NCBI GenBank assembly: GCA_027579435.1
Contig: JANBPK010000741.1
Location: forward strand, 62,001-126,000
Reading direction: 5' to 3'
From: Candolleomyces eurysporus
Taxonomy: Eukaryota > Basidiomycota > Agaricomycetes > Agaricales > Psathyrellaceae
Length of the DNA: 64,000 nt
Below the pieces are notes generated by a model. That model saw nothing but the letters and a program-made list of their open reading frames with translations. It ran no database searches and had not been told where the DNA came from. Numbering within the stretch: position 1 is the first letter of the stretch; every line of letters starts with the position of its first letter. The position numbers were made by a program, and so were the translations under genes. Below, one piece after another: positions 1 to 12,029 of this stretch.

Positions 1-411
1 TATATCGAGAAACACGTTCCCGCCACCTTGGCAGGGGCCAACGGGTAGGCTGTGGTCAGGGATGATCGATGAAAGCCAAGACGAAAACATCCGAGACACT
101 GACGGTATCATCGATCCGAGTCAAAGTGATGCGCCTCCCGACGAGCGGCGTCGGTATGCATCGGAGTCATGGGATTCGCACCGACTCGGACCTGTCTTGA
201 GATCGGGAGTCACTTCGCGGCCGGCAAGATCTGTCAATAATAGCAAGTTATGTCATTCATAAAGTACATAGAGCGCTGATAAGATACATCATAAGAAGTC
301 CAATATAAAGACGATAAATAGGATAAAGTCAGAAGAGACGACGAAATGAGCGCTCCGACAAACATCTCGGAGGTAATATGGTCAGGCTGCGGCATATCCG
401 GTGACTGAGCC
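1..411. other. No supported gene
   Basis: An open frame at 62-262 (+) codes for a hydrophilic 66-residue sequence with no recognisable domain, no intron signals and no paralog in the window. I see nothing else here. The left edge could hold the end of a gene that lies mostly outside the window. Confidence 0.4.
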
Positions 412-1130
412 CTAAAGCTCGGTGTGAGATTGCAGCAATGCCGCAGCGACGATAAAGACCTCTAAGGAACCGGGCTTCTGCAAAAGAGAAACATGAAGAT
501 CGAGGCATAAGCAATTGAAGGTCGTGCTCCAATACAACAGCCCGAGCCTCTCCGGTGCGTCAGAAGCGTTTCTGTAAAGCTAAAAAGAATATCTAGCTTA
601 TAAATTCGGAATCGAAGTGGCAATGTTTGCGTACGTCTATGGATCGGTGTTTGAGCACCCATAAGAAGAATTCGGGGCCTATCCCAAGGGCCGCAGTGCT
701 GAAAACAAGGAAACAATGACAGATACGTTACAAATCCTTTTAAAGAATAGGGAAAGTATATGCGAACCTTCTATCGCGTGAGAACATGAGCCATCTAGTA
801 GCGTCCTGTCTAGGAACCCCATTTCTAATCGTGACAAAAGGCGGGTCAACCCATTCAACTGTAGCAAACGGTTGTCCGTCGCTGACAGATGAGAAAGTCG
901 ACACTCTAGCACCACCGTTATTAGCGGTATAAACACTAAAGTAAGACTGTGAATCGGTCTGAACGACAGAGTTTAAGGGATTGGTCGAATTTCCGTTGGG
1001 CCTGAAGCGGAAAGTAATCATGTTCGGGGATTGAATGGTTGGTGCAGGAGGTAGGGTCCCATAAGTGGGGGNAAAGAGGGCCTGTGTTCCACTGGCCACC
1101 TTGAGCGTAAGGGTTTGAAGTGTGAGCCAT
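412..1130 (-). CDS. DUF6593-family protein, intron-containing
   Basis: This is a small protein of a family expanded in Agaricomycetes and of unknown function. The start ATG at 1128-1130 opens MAHTSNPYAQGGQWNTGPL. The ambiguous base at 1072 then disturbs the frame; skipping it gives a continuous frame through FRFRPNG, YFSVYTANNGG, TVEWVDPP and SRDRRFAY, the conserved core of the family. The C-terminal part is reached through at least two short introns: an exon reading AALGIGPEFFLWVLKH, then one ending in GSLEVFIVAAALLQSHTEL and a stop at 412-414. A hydrophobic C-terminal helix of this kind is usual in DUF6593. The family call rests on motif recall rather than a search, and the intron borders are inferred from GT-AG and frame. 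Confidence 0.72.
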
Positions 1131-1992
1131 TGTGTCTTCGTAGATGATATGTACTGGTAGATGTAGAGAGGTTGAGGACTGAAAACGAGGAATGGAATGC
1201 TTGATGTTGCTCAACGGTCGATTAAGAGGGTATTTATGCACTTATGAGTGGCTCAGTTGCCTACGGCAGTGAGCTGATTACATCCCACTAAAGAAATTTC
1301 CCCGAATCATAAATCATGTAAAAGGGTTCGGAATTCCCTACAGCCTGAGATGGACGATGATCCGCAAAGCTCAAACCGTCGGGTAATGATTCGTGAACCC
1401 TCGGAATAATGAAGAATTCCTGTGTCTCTTGTCTTCTGTTCACCTATTTTATCGAAGTTGTAATGATAACGCAGTGGATATTCGCGACGTTTGCTAATTG
1501 TCTTGAGATTCGCCTCTTACCCGGCAATGGCCCGCCAGGCACTGCATTCGTCGATCCTTATCCAGGTAAGGCTACTCGGGCTCGGGGACTGTGCCTGGCT
1601 AACGATGCTTACAACTACGTCATCAACTCAGAACATACGCCCATCTCACTTCGTTTGCGGAAATCATGCTATAATAGCTCAAGTGGCGCTCCTGAAGGAA
1701 AGGTGTAGGAGGTGTGGTGTGAAAGGTCATTTCGGTCACTGATGAAGGTCCTTTTGTGATGTGGTATGAAGAGCGCCTTACCGAAACACCTGAATCCTTC
1801 AGGACTTGAAAGAAAACAAGGCAAAGTGACCCACTTACTGCAATTTTCCGGGACTGCACTACCCGCAAGCGAAAGGCCGCACTGTAGGCTACAGTACTCT
1901 GTTTTGGTCGGTAGCGTCGATTATCTATGGCTGTTCGGCGTTTCAGATGACTCCTCGATGGGTACCACCTCTTCCGGCAACATCTCACCTTC
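1131..1992. other. Intergenic, no convincing gene
   Basis: Overlapping open frames on both strands (for example 1623-2021 minus, 132 residues) are low in hydrophobic periodicity, resemble nothing I know and overlap a tandem duplication. None shows paired splice signals that lengthen it. I treat this as intergenic. Confidence 0.4.
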
Positions 1993-2197
1993 AAGCACAA
2001 CGCCTTATCGGTTCGGCACACTGGCCAGTTTTTGCTTAGCGCTTGTCCCGGTGTACCTCGGCTTGTCCGGCGTCGTTGGGGTTGAGCGGGCAGGCAAGCA
2101 CAACGCCCTATCAGTTCGGCACATTGACCAGATTCTGCTTAGCGCTTGTCCCGCCGTACCTCGGCTTGTCCGGCGTCGTTGGGGTTGAGCGGGCAGG
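1993..2197. repeat. Tandem direct duplication, two units of about 103 bp
   Basis: Unit 1 covers 1993-2095 and unit 2 covers 2096-2197. Both open with an AAGCACAACGCC-type start, contain TTCGGCACA, CTTAGCGCTTGTCCC and CTCGGCTTGTCCGGCG, and end in GGTTGAGCGGGCAGG. They differ at about ten positions, so the duplication is fairly recent. The unit length is not a multiple of three (103/102), which argues against it being part of a protein repeat. Confidence 0.9.
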
Positions 2198-2746
2198 GGC
2201 CCTTACGGCCCGTACTCCGAACAACAGCAGACATCGAGTCTCTTCCTCTCCATCTCATGGAGCTCCCGCACCTGTTACACTTTATAACTGAATCGCCGTA
2301 TCGCAGGATATCGATCAACTTCGATCCAATGAATCTTTACTCCAACACGTTTATATCTCCAATGGCAACAAATCCAGACCCACTCTCGACAGAATCAACC
2401 ATAATCTCCGACCAGCATTTGATACAGTCGGTTCGTCAGGAAATAGGGAAAGAGGGTTTACTAAAGGAGCCTTAAGTCCTCTTCAGGTCGTTCAAACGCG
2501 GAATGGTGAGACTCGGCGTGCTCTCGGTAGGGAGTCCGTTGAAACCTTCCGCGACATTTGGTGCGCCGTGGTCGACGACATCAGGCCGATCTTAGGAAGG
2601 GGCGATCAGCGAAACGGATGACACGAACTCTCAACGAGCAGTGGATCTACTCACTCGATCTCACATCGTTGATGTTGTGGTTCCCGAACGAAGGGATTTG
2701 GCCTGCCCTACTGCCCTCATTGTCGCGAGGATTATAATCGGGAAGG
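2198..2746. other. Intergenic, nothing recognised
   Basis: No open frame longer than about 100 codons with any recognisable feature. The only longer frame starts inside the tandem duplication and is probably chance. Confidence 0.4.
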
Positions 2747-3750
2747 TTAGCCTCTGTTGGGAGCAGTAAGAATTTCTGATACTGGCGTTGCGAATCCTGG
2801 CTCACCTGGGTTGTACCTAGGAGCCTGCTCCCCAGTTCCAGCGAGAGTGGGCCTTTGTTCTCCAGTAAGGGGCCTACTATCCTGGGAGGGGTCTATCGAT
2901 GAGTAGAAGCAAGTCAGTTCGCGAGATTTCCTAGACGGTGCCTGCCACTTACTCGAACGGGGGTCGCTCATGTTGCGGTTCTCAAAAACAGGAATCTGGC
3001 CCGTTCCTCTTGAACCTTCGTCATTGCGATGGCTCCAATCAGCACCAGCATTGTCTGTGCGCGGTAAGAGACAAAAGTGAGCAACTGGGGATCAATGGTA
3101 ATCGATTCGAACACACCTGCATTAAGCTCTGGTAAAACAGGTGCGTGCGTCTCTCCTACCCCAGCGGTGGTAGGTCTAGCGGTTTCTGCAGTGGGCACTA
3201 ACAACAAATCAGCACAGGTGCTCGGCTGAAGGAAAGCTGAGAAGGTTACAGACCGGAGCGAGGATCATTCATATTATGGTAGTCCCTGGAGCCTGGTATA
3301 ACACTCCCTGGTCGTCCTTCTTCCAACCCCGGGTTCCAATTGGTAGCATGGCTCTCTGGAGGATGGCCTCAGCGTAGATCGTGAGTAATGGCAGAAAGAC
3401 TCACCATGGTCTATAGGTACAGTATCCGGAGCAAGCTCAGATGGCCTAGCCTGCGTCCGTTCTCCTTCTCCCAACCCCTGCAACGAATTCCAGTTCTTGG
3501 TGGTGCTGTCGGCTACTTGGTTGTTCGCAGCTTGAGCCCCTTGGTTTGGGTGGTTCGTGTTCCCTTGCTGACCGTGTTGAGAGTAGCCACCATGGCTTGG
3601 TCGAGCTTCACGGTCGTGGTTGGGGTCGCGGTTGGGGTCTAAGTCGAAACGGCCGTCTGGTCTGGTTTGATGGTCTCCGTGATGTGTTCCGTTCCCACGA
3701 CCGCTTTCACCACGACCACCATGGGCATGTGCGTGCCCTCCACGAATCAT
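2747..3750 (-). CDS. Possible exons of a low-complexity hydrophilic protein
   Basis: Three minus-strand frames follow each other (3274-3750, 2968-3207, 2747-2971). The first is rich in Gly, His, Arg and Asp (RGGHAHAHGGRGESGRG, DLDPNRDPNHDRE), and the last is rich in Pro, Gly, Glu and Ser. Such composition occurs in disordered proteins and in Gag-like proteins of retroelements, but there is no zinc knuckle, protease or reverse transcriptase nearby. I cannot join the three frames with confidence and give no function. They may also be chance frames in GC-rich sequence. Confidence 0.25.
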
Positions 3751-4131
3751 GCTTCGAGGTTAGGATGTTTGAGGATGAATGTCCTGCCAGAGAATGGGCC
3801 TTTATCTGACTTTGGAATGGCCTGGTCCTGGTCTCAGGTACGAACATCGCTCCCTGACCCGTTGCCCTGATTTTTCGGGTTTAAATCTGACTTGCAAAAT
3901 TGTGCCTTGTCCCGGTGCCCAGGCCCTCAGACCACTCTTAGAAGCTCAGGGACTACGAAAATACGACGTCTTGAATGGTCCACAACCTCCGGAGCCATGA
4001 ATTCCCCTTGATGGCGTGCCTCTCGCCTAACTGCTGGGTTCTTCACAAAACCCAATCGCCAGGCCCCCTCTTAGCTTTCATACGACCTTTGACCTTTCCT
4101 CCCTCCTTTCCAATTGTTGCAGCAAGAGGTC
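3751..4131. other. Intergenic, upstream of the next gene
   Basis: No gene recognised. The last 150 bases are pyrimidine-rich on the plus strand (for example CCTTTCCTCCCTCCTTTCC at about 4095), which is common just upstream of fungal starts, and lead into the ATG at 4132. Confidence 0.35.
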
Positions 4132-6122
4132 ATGTTTCCATTCGACTTGCCTGTCCGGATCCCCGACATCCTTGGTAGCAATCCTCTTGACTTAATCCCT
4201 GCACTACCTGGCGTTACCTCTCCGTTACCTTCTGGAGGATCGCCGTTTCCTCAACGTCAGTATCTGACGAAGGAGGGATTACACAAGATCTTTAGCTTTC
4301 CAGACGACTGGACGAAAGAATCGGTCAGTCCGTCCACCCACGGGTTTCAATTCGACGAACTTATTCATACTAGCTACCTGAGAGTCAATTCTGGCCTGGA
4401 AACAGCGATGTCCGGAAGCACCAGGATATCATGGCCGATCTAGTCAACTCGCTCGGTATGAGTCCTTTATTTTACTATGCCCTGTCCGTCTCTTTGTCCT
4501 TTCTAACAGAGGACTAGAACCCCTAGTCACCGCTGCGGAGACGACGGCATTCGCGCTCCATGGTCCTGGCGGTGTCTTGACGTCGGCAGGTGTCGGTTTG
4601 ATCTGGACTCTGATCAGGCCAGGCGGACCGTCCAAGTATCAGGTATGTGTCGCCGCGCTAGTTACCGACGTACAAAAGCTTAGCCGTGCTACATTCAAAT
4701 AGCAAGATTTTTCGGCCATGATGAAGAAGATTTTGGACGATAGCTTCAAAGAGGAAACGTTCAGCTCCGCACGCAGCACCTTGGATACGTTCAACAAGGA
4801 CCTCAACAGCGCTGCACCCAACATCATTCCGCAAAATGCTGACGATGTCACTGTCACCAGAGTACGCTTAGAAGATTCGTCGCCATGTTTCTTTACTTAC
4901 GACCTACAATTGAACAGACGCGCGTTCACGACATGATAGGCCACGTCAAAACCGGCGGCTCGTTGGCTATGGCGTTTACCAAGGTGAAGGAACACCTGCC
5001 TTGGTTCGATGCATCGGCGCATCGTCTCCTCGTTGCATGCCTCGAGGCCATCCTCCAAGCCTATTTCATCTCTCTATGCTCTTGGGAAGCGATAGCAAAG
5101 TTCGGACGTAACCAAGGCAATATTTCGCTATACAATGAAGCTAAGCGGGAAGTTTCCAACATCCTCGACTCCGTGAACGGTCTCTTCGAGCAGTACCGCA
5201 GTGACGTTAAGGAAAAGATTGAAGGGCTCAAGCGGGACCGGCTGGAGAGATGTGTGGTCAAGATGGATAAGACAGGAAGATGGGAACTGGCTGACGACCG
5301 CTATCATGCGTCAAGCGAGTTCAGCTATCAAGGATATGTGCTGGACGATGTCACGGGGCAGAAATCATTCTTCGTCACGGTTAAGAACCGCGACACGCTG
5401 GGGCAGGCTCTTGAAAATCTGGCAAAGTAAGTAGAAATCTGACCTTCTTCACTCGCCATTTCCTGACTACGCCATCTTCACCCGCCAGACCATTCCTTCA
5501 TATCGGCTCCCCTACAGGTGGGAAGGAAGATGGAAGCTTCGATGACACCTATCTCGAAGAGCTCATGGTGGACGCTCTTGCTGAGTACAAGAGACGTCTT
5601 CCTGCTGAGATGGACAAGACGTTCCAGGGCCTCATACAGGGTTTGGACGACATTGTTACACTGGCGTCCCGCACCATCGATAAGCAGGGCGGTCGTTACC
5701 CGTTTAAGCCTGAGTATGGCCCCGCCTTAGTGGTTAGTTTATTTATGCTCTTTTCTCTGCTTCGTTCCTGTCGCTAATACCTTTGACTCAGTACCAGAAA
5801 ATGCTCAAGGTACCACAGCAGTCCTGGCCGGCGGACCTCAAGCCGGGTGATCAGGTTCAATACCGATACAAGCTCTATGTCAAGAAAGGTAGTAGCACTG
5901 AGCTAGTATGCGAGAGCGATTGGTCGGAGGGGNTGGTCAAAAGTTGAGACGTTGGGGGAGCTCCAGCAAATATATGTCGGGGATGGGCATGCGACGATGC
6001 CAACGATTCGTGCCCTATATTTGAGAACGTCGGATTCGGATCCCCAGGGCAAGTACATTGCTACCATCGAAGGTGTTGGAATCTTGACCTGGCCTTCGGA
6101 TGCTCAAGCAATCAAGGTGTAG
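4132..6122 (+). CDS. Unrecognised multi-exon protein, helical core with duplicated C-terminal module
   Basis: I do not recognise the family. About seven exons can be joined by short GT-AG introns in frame: MFPFDLPVRIPDIL at the start; a Gly-rich hydrophobic stretch (HGPGGVLTSAGVGLIWTLI); a long alpha-helical region with coiled-coil character (FTKVKEHLPWFDASAHRLLV to QYRSDVKEKIEGLKRDRLER); a segment around KSFFVTVKNRDTLGQAL; then a predicted beta-rich C-terminal module beginning WPADLKPGDQVQYRYKLYV. The n at 5932 breaks the frame; skipping it gives WSEGWSKVETLG and continues to a stop at 6120-6122, and a degenerate second copy of the same module just downstream supports that reading. The total is about 500 residues. 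There is no signal peptide. One hydrophobic segment ahead of a helical bundle could be a membrane-inserting element, but that is speculation. Confidence 0.6.
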
Positions 6123-6515
6123 CTGTGTATATAAGAAAATTGATTCTCTTAGTCCAGTCCAAGGACCGATACGGTACGAGCGTTCAGAGAATCGAGGCAG
6201 AGTATGTAGCATTGCAATGTATCAGGCTATCATGTTTGGCGTAGGCTAACGACTTTGGAATGAATCTTGATGGAACGTGGAAGATACATAGCTTGATACA
6301 GATACTCAGCACGAGGGAACAAGTTACAAGTATCAAGAATAGACCGAGTCAGGTGAGGATCGGAATTCGCGGATGGTCATAATCCAGCTATTTAAATAGA
6401 TACCTTAATTGAAGATCCTCGTAAGCTGAAGGATAGAAAAAGGTGACGAGAGTGAAATCTCTAAACCTGAGCAACCGTCACACCCAACGCCCCCCTACCC
6501 CCTCTTAGGGAGGTT

Positions 6516-6783
6516 AGTAAAGGTATCTCAAGAGGATTGGCCGAAAAGCCTCAAGCCCGGTGACCAAGTCCAATATCTATACGAGTTACACGTCAAGGCC
6601 GGAGAAGAAGATACCAAGAGGATAACTGCGAGCCCGTGGTCAACGGAATGGTCAATGGTTGAGGCCGCATTCAACGTCTTACTGTCGCCTTCCAAGCTCA
6701 CGAGGAAGGACAAGCTCTCCTTTGTCTTTGACTCTGGATGCTGTGTCGCTCTTTGTTTCAGCGATCTAGGACCGACAGCCTGA
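6516..6783 (+). pseudogene. Degenerate duplicate of the C-terminal module of the preceding gene
   Basis: The frame reads SQEDWPKSLKPGDQVQYLYE, aligning with the WPADLKPGDQVQYRYK segment at about 5830-5880, followed by WSTEWSMVEAAF matching WSEGWSKVETLG. The rest of the gene is absent between 6123 and 6515, so this is a partial tandem copy of one exon. It ends at a stop at 6781-6783 shortly after the homology stops. It may be the remains of a second full gene or a terminal-exon duplication. Confidence 0.7.
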
Positions 6784-7183
6784 GAGATCCCACAAAAGAT
6801 TCCGTTGAGACGATATGATACGATTCTCCTAGCGTGATGTTCGTAGTGATCATCAAATGAACTTCAGGCCGGGAGTCGAGTAGGCCTCCAATTGATGGTA
6901 CAGTCGCTCGAAATGGAAACACAGCCGAGGACAAGCTGCTTTATCTTCTCTCATATGGGGTTGAACAAGACAATTGGGATTGGTTGGGAAAGCATTCAAA
7001 GTCAGTTCATCTGAGAACAATGATAGCCATCAGATAGAACAAAAGCATGGTGGCTTCGACCGTATAGAAGTCCATTCACCTACCCCGAGTTCAAGGCGCT
7101 TAGACAACTACTCGTTGTATTTAACGTGACGGGCCCAAGAGATCCTTCCTCAAGTCAGAACCTAGAAGTTTCGGTGGCCCAGT
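6784..7183. other. Intergenic, nothing recognised
   Basis: No coding frame with recognisable features. It separates the duplicated exon from the next gene on the same strand. Confidence 0.4.
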
Positions 7184-8722
7184 ATGGCAAACGCTCCAAA
7201 TGATGTCCTTGACTACATCGTCACGAATAGGAACTTGGCGGTGTGTATCTCCACTCACTTGTTAAGATGTGACTAGCATTGAGTCGTGTGCTCCGAGTCC
7301 TTAGTATATAGCTGGTCAGTTATACAGGCTTCTTTTGCCAAGGATCTGATCCATCGTTCTTACTAACGCTAAACAGTACCGATGTACACTATTTTTGTGC
7401 GTATATCTTCTTCACAGGTGAGCTCAGGATCATTGACGCTCTATATTGCTTAGGTCTGCGACTACATTGGGACACTGGAGGGAGAGGTACAAAATCAACT
7501 CTGTCAATCCCTCCATGATCACTGAGACTACTTTCAAATATAGGTTGAGTTCATATGGACTGAGAAGTGGACATTGTCAAAGATTCTGTTCTTCCTGGGC
7601 AGATATACATTTATGATACTCATTCTTGGCGACTCTCTGCTCACATTTGAAACCAGGGATCGGTTCTCAGAGAAAGTGGGTGACTCACATGCTGCATCGG
7701 AGTAGTCATCCTACTGATAGCTCCAGGATAGTTGTGTGCTGGGATTTTTACTGTATGGAATGGTGAGTGAAGACAAATGCAATGCCCTGGATTGCTGTAG
7801 TGACACCCATATCAGTTTCAGGCACGGTGGTCATCTATTCTGCAACAGGTGATGCATCTGGAGTTGCTCAGAAGTATGCACAATCCACTTAAATGATGTA
7901 GGGACCATGATTCTGTGTCTGTATGCAATCATGGGCGCTCAGCGGGTCCACCTGTATCTCTTTGGAGCGCTATACTTTGTATGTGGTGTTACAAAGTGAA
8001 GCTCAGTCATTAAATGTACTCACTTTTTGCCCTAGGCATTCCTCACCATGTCAGTCACTCTCATGGCTAAATATGTCAGCTCCACAGTCTGTCAGTGGTC
8101 CACAAACATTCAGAGGAAGACTGAGCTGAACCAGTCAAAACCTGTTCCTGGTACAGATCATGAAACAGTGTTCATGGGCCATCACGGACTCCTTTGCGAG
8201 GTGACACCACTCAAGCCGGCGCTCAAAGAGATAGCTAGATGGACAATTTTTATTAGGGAAACAGGTAGGTAGACCTTGCATCACTCAAACCAAACACAAC
8301 CTGAGCATACAACTGCAGCAATGGCCCTTCTTGGGACATATGTCATATACATCCAGCTGCAAAGAAGGAATGGATCATTTGCAAAACTAGTCTACCGTGA
8401 TGGAGGGGTTTACTATCTAACAGTCTGCAGTCAGTTTGTTGTTGTATATTGCCCATTGATTTGACTGACCAGAACTCTTGTTTGGCCATCTAGCTCTTGG
8501 ACTTTTGTCAGCAATCCTTGGGACTCGGAATGTTCTTGCAAATTATTATGCAAGCTTGGCCATCAACTATGCAATGCTATTGCTTCGCCCAATGCTTGCA
8601 AATCGACTTCTGATCAACATCCGCAAAGGAGGGGCACTGGGTGAAAGCCAAGGAAGGGCGATTGTTACTCCTATCTTATTCACATCACACACAACACGCC
8701 TCGAGAGTTACAGGAGTACATA
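7184..8722 (+). CDS. DUF6533-type seven-helix membrane protein
   Basis: This is a multi-pass membrane protein of a large Agaricomycete family with no known biochemical role. Small exons with GT-AG introns encode the family landmarks in order: VCDYIGTLEGE followed by VEFIWTEKW, KILFFLGRYTFMILI, then TMILCLYAIMGAQRVHLYLF, an AFLTMSVTLMAKY helix, LVYRDGGVYYL, and a C-terminal helix ending MLANRLLINIRK. The order (DY..TL..EV..IW, LF..RY, YRDG.YY, SRLLLN-like end) is that of DUF6533 proteins. The ATG at 7184 opens a 19-codon exon, but how it joins to the IF-VCDY exon is uncertain, so the true start may lie at the ATG near 7382. There are at least nine exons. I see no frame-breaking defect in the conserved parts. 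Confidence 0.72.
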
Positions 8723-10670
8723 GAGAGGGAAAATGGGAAAATCCAGACCATTTCTCATAGAGGTGAATTAAATTTTGCCTCGAGTTGAAGGGTTTCTGTA
8801 CTGCAAAAAACTGAGTCTCATCCTTTGGATCCATCACTGGTATGATGGCTAGAGCAAGCGATGGCCGGAACACTCAACAGGAAATTATCCACTTTCAATG
8901 ATCGTTCACAACTATCTTGGGTCAGAATGATGGAGTTGCACTTTTCAACCAATGGGTGCACCTAATGGTCCCAGTGTCGGCATAGCCGTTTATGAGCTCT
9001 TGGAGGGCGTTTGATGGGCTCTTTCGATTGTTTCAACATTGGTCGACATTTTTGTTGATCTTGTTGCTCTGGGTTTTACCAACGGAATCCTTTTATAGTC
9101 GAGTGTGTGCATGGCACATAATTAACTGTGTTGCTTAAGCTTTTGTGTAGGTCGAGGGGTTTGCATGACCCCTGACTTCCAGAGCCAGCCGGGCCCGTGA
9201 TAACGAGGAGGGGTCGTTTTTGCGAACTGTGATATAGCCAATGCATGGTATTTTCGAAGACCACGACCCTAGTATCCGGATGACAACGAGGGGCGTGAGT
9301 CCGTTCTGTCGATTGGAAGGGCTCCTAGCACAAACTGGTGATTGAGGGTATCGGACGCTGGGAACAAACTTGATCTTGATTTTCCAGCAATCCTAAAGAA
9401 GTCTGCATCGTACCTGGAGAATCCATCGTAATTGCGTTGTTCCCCGAGTACGGTTATTGGAAGTCGCCGGGAGCTGATGTGCACGGTTCGTATGGCTCAG
9501 GGCCCGTTGCTCCATTGAATCAGCACGCCTTCAGTTCACTAAAGTCCAAGTCTGAGAGATAAAGTCACACACCTACATTTAAATGCCCGTGGTTGTGCTT
9601 GTGATGCGTCCTTGTCTTTGTCATGGCCTCGCATGCAGAACATCTGGGAAGACGGAGGACGGAGGACGACAGACCCCGAGGAAAAATCCCTAAAATCCAT
9701 AGGGTCGACAAGGAAAGGGGAGAAAAGGAGATTGAGCACTGCATGTGACAATACTGAATCATTATACGCCGCAAAAAAANGGACTGTGAATAAAGTTACT
9801 TGAGTTAGTAACTTTATCTAACTTTCCACCTGCAAGTTAGGGTCTCTAACGTGGCTACAATTGGTTGTTTTCCACGCAACTGGCCAAGTGAACGTGTCGC
9901 CGGTGTTGATGAGATATATCCATAATGCCGTCTCATCAAATATCGTGCTGGAGCCGGTAGATGTGGGCCAGGTAAACATGGTGAAAATGGGAGAAAAATG
10001 CAGGGTTTGTTGAGGCTTCGCTGATGGGACCAAGCCTCCGGGTGGAACGGGACGAAGACGAGGATGAGGAGTTCCAGGTGAGATGTGATGAGGACACGAC
10101 GGAGCTCACGGGGAAGGGCAGGCAATGGTCGCAAGCCAGGAACAATTTCTGCGAGACCCAGATCTGTTGTCGTCGTTGGGAAGCTGAACGACTGAGCACT
10201 GGGAAGTATTGCGAGAATAGGGGAAGTTTTTGGGATAACCTCGATGATTGTGGACCTGAGAACTCGCCTAAGTGCTCCAACCATACCCTCCAAAGGTAGG
10301 ACACGGGTATCCACAACACCTGGAATTGACGCAGCGTAACCCTGCTCGTACCTAGTGGGGGCCCATACCAATCATCCTTCATTTGCGTTCCTCTCTAGAT
10401 CCGACAACGAACATTCAACCTTATCTCCTAAAGCTCCATGATAGGCAAATATAAAAATAAGGTTATCGTCTCCGTCTATCCCTTCTCATATGAAAGCGAG
10501 CCACAATGGCCATGCTTCAGCGCGCAAGCTGGGACAGCTTGATTTTAGATTAAGTTAACATGCTCTAACTTGGTCTAACTTGAATGTTAACGTGAAGTAA
10601 ACGTGTCGGGGAAAGATTTACTTAAGCTGAAAAAGTTAGAAAAAGTTAAATTAGTAAGGGAACAAGTTAC
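8723..10670. other. Mostly non-coding region; one uncertain minus frame
   Basis: Minus-strand frames at 9269-9484 and 9814-10382 have no recognised domain. A segment of the second reads FTWPTSTGSSTIFDETALW and TFTWPVAWKTTNC, a repeat of an aromatic-Trp-Pro motif such as might occur in a secreted Ser/Thr-rich protein, but two long frames overlap there and neither has convincing splice sites. Several AACTT/AAGTT-rich stretches occur at 9790-9840 and 10545-10670; the two are partly inverted copies (TAACTTTATCTAACTTT against the reverse of AAAGTTAGAAAAAGTTA), hinting at an old mobile element. Confidence 0.35.
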
Positions 10671-11435
10671 GGATAATTCTATTTGGAAACCCGGTCTGCG
10701 CCCACAGACCCCGGGGTTCTACGTTTCGTTATTTGGAAACCCTGTTCACAGCCGGATCATAACTTGTGTGACTGATGTGACACGGATGTTGGGTGAGGCG
10801 CGGGAAGCGGGAAGGCGGGAGTGAGGCTAGGTGAGGCTGCGGTCGGTGCAGAGATTGCTAGCCAACTCACTTCCAACCCGTTGCCGCCGCAAGATTATCG
10901 ATTGGCTGTCCACGCCAACAAGTCGAGGTCGACAATCGACCACGGTGAAGACCGACATTCAGCGTGATGAGCTATTGCAGAACTGTGGTTGCGTGCAGAA
11001 TTCTGAGATTCATGCGAGTGGGCCATCAGGCGGTGCACGGAACTATTGCACGGAACTAAGGGGCGGCAATGACCTCATTTGGAAGGCGGGACTGTGGTGG
11101 AGAGTAATTATGGGAGCTCGTTGACCGGCCAGGTAGTCCCTCACTGGTCTATCTAGCAATCCACTGGTTGGAAGACCAATGTTGCCCTTGAGCTGGCTGC
11201 ATTAGGCATTGCTTAGAGTTTGCTTTGAATCGGGGTACCCTCTGTTGCGCCACCTGCCGTACCTGAGCCACCATGACCGAAGATCCCGAGTTCCCGACTT
11301 GCCTCCATAACTGGCGCTCGGAGCGTGACAGTGCGTTACATAGGCAGAAATAGACCTCTTAGGACTTTATTCAGGGGGTCTGCGTGGAAACCCGGGGTCT
11401 GTGGGCGCAGACCGGGTTTCCAAATAGAATTATCC
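10671..11435. mobile_element. 765 bp element bounded by about 50 bp inverted repeats (MITE-like)
   Basis: The left arm 10671-10719 and the right arm 11385-11435 are reverse complements over about 48 bases, with only a few differences at the inner edge (outer end GGATAATTCTATTTGGAAAC, then CCGGTCTGCGCCCACAGACC). Weaker inverted similarity extends about 25 bases outside. The interior holds no transposase frame, and a second copy of TTATTTGGAAACC lies just inside the left arm. This is the layout of a non-autonomous terminal-inverted-repeat transposon. I could not see a clear target-site duplication, so the exact ends are open. Confidence 0.6.
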
Positions 11436-12029
11436 CATCGTTAGACCGATTGTCCCTTGAACTTGTCAGTTCAACATATCTCCTCCATCTACCTACCCCT
11501 CTTGCGTTTTACGATGATAATGGTAACGTTTGCTCTCAGGAAGAGACCGAGGTTTTAACTCTCCACTTTCGTTTCCTGAAGTAGCCCAACGTTCTGTATT
11601 CAGGATCTTTCGATATTCCTCTCCCCGTCGCTTCTCTGTACCTTCAGCTGCGTGAACCCACACCGTTCAGCCCTGGCACTCATTGTTCACCCTTGCACAT
11701 CCAACCATATTTTTTTCGAGCGTCTTTCGCTCACGTACATGTAGATGGGGTGGCCGTGATGGATCGATCATCTCAGCTGCCCTCGCTCTCTTCACCAATC
11801 GCGAAACATTGGCATTGGATTTCGAGCCCGAGGGATAGACGTGCATCGGAAGCACAGAGGTACTAGAGCTTCGAAATCTCCAGGCGCTTCATCTCACGGC
11901 CGCAAGACAACGTCAAGGTTCTTAATTATATTCGTACCCCTGGTCTCCTACGCTTGGACGGATGGTGATGACAAAGGAGGTATATTCAAAATTCCTTCCC
12001 CTCATCCATTAGGTATCTCACCGCACCTG
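11436..12029. other. No supported gene
   Basis: Short plus-strand frames of leucine-rich character continue into the degraded sequence at 12.03-12.24 kb and may belong to the same ruined gene, but no motif can be named. Confidence 0.3.

Noticed and set aside
9814..10382. Two long overlapping minus-strand frames taken as a gene
   Set aside because: They overlap in different frames, have no splice support and no recognised domain, so I could not choose one.
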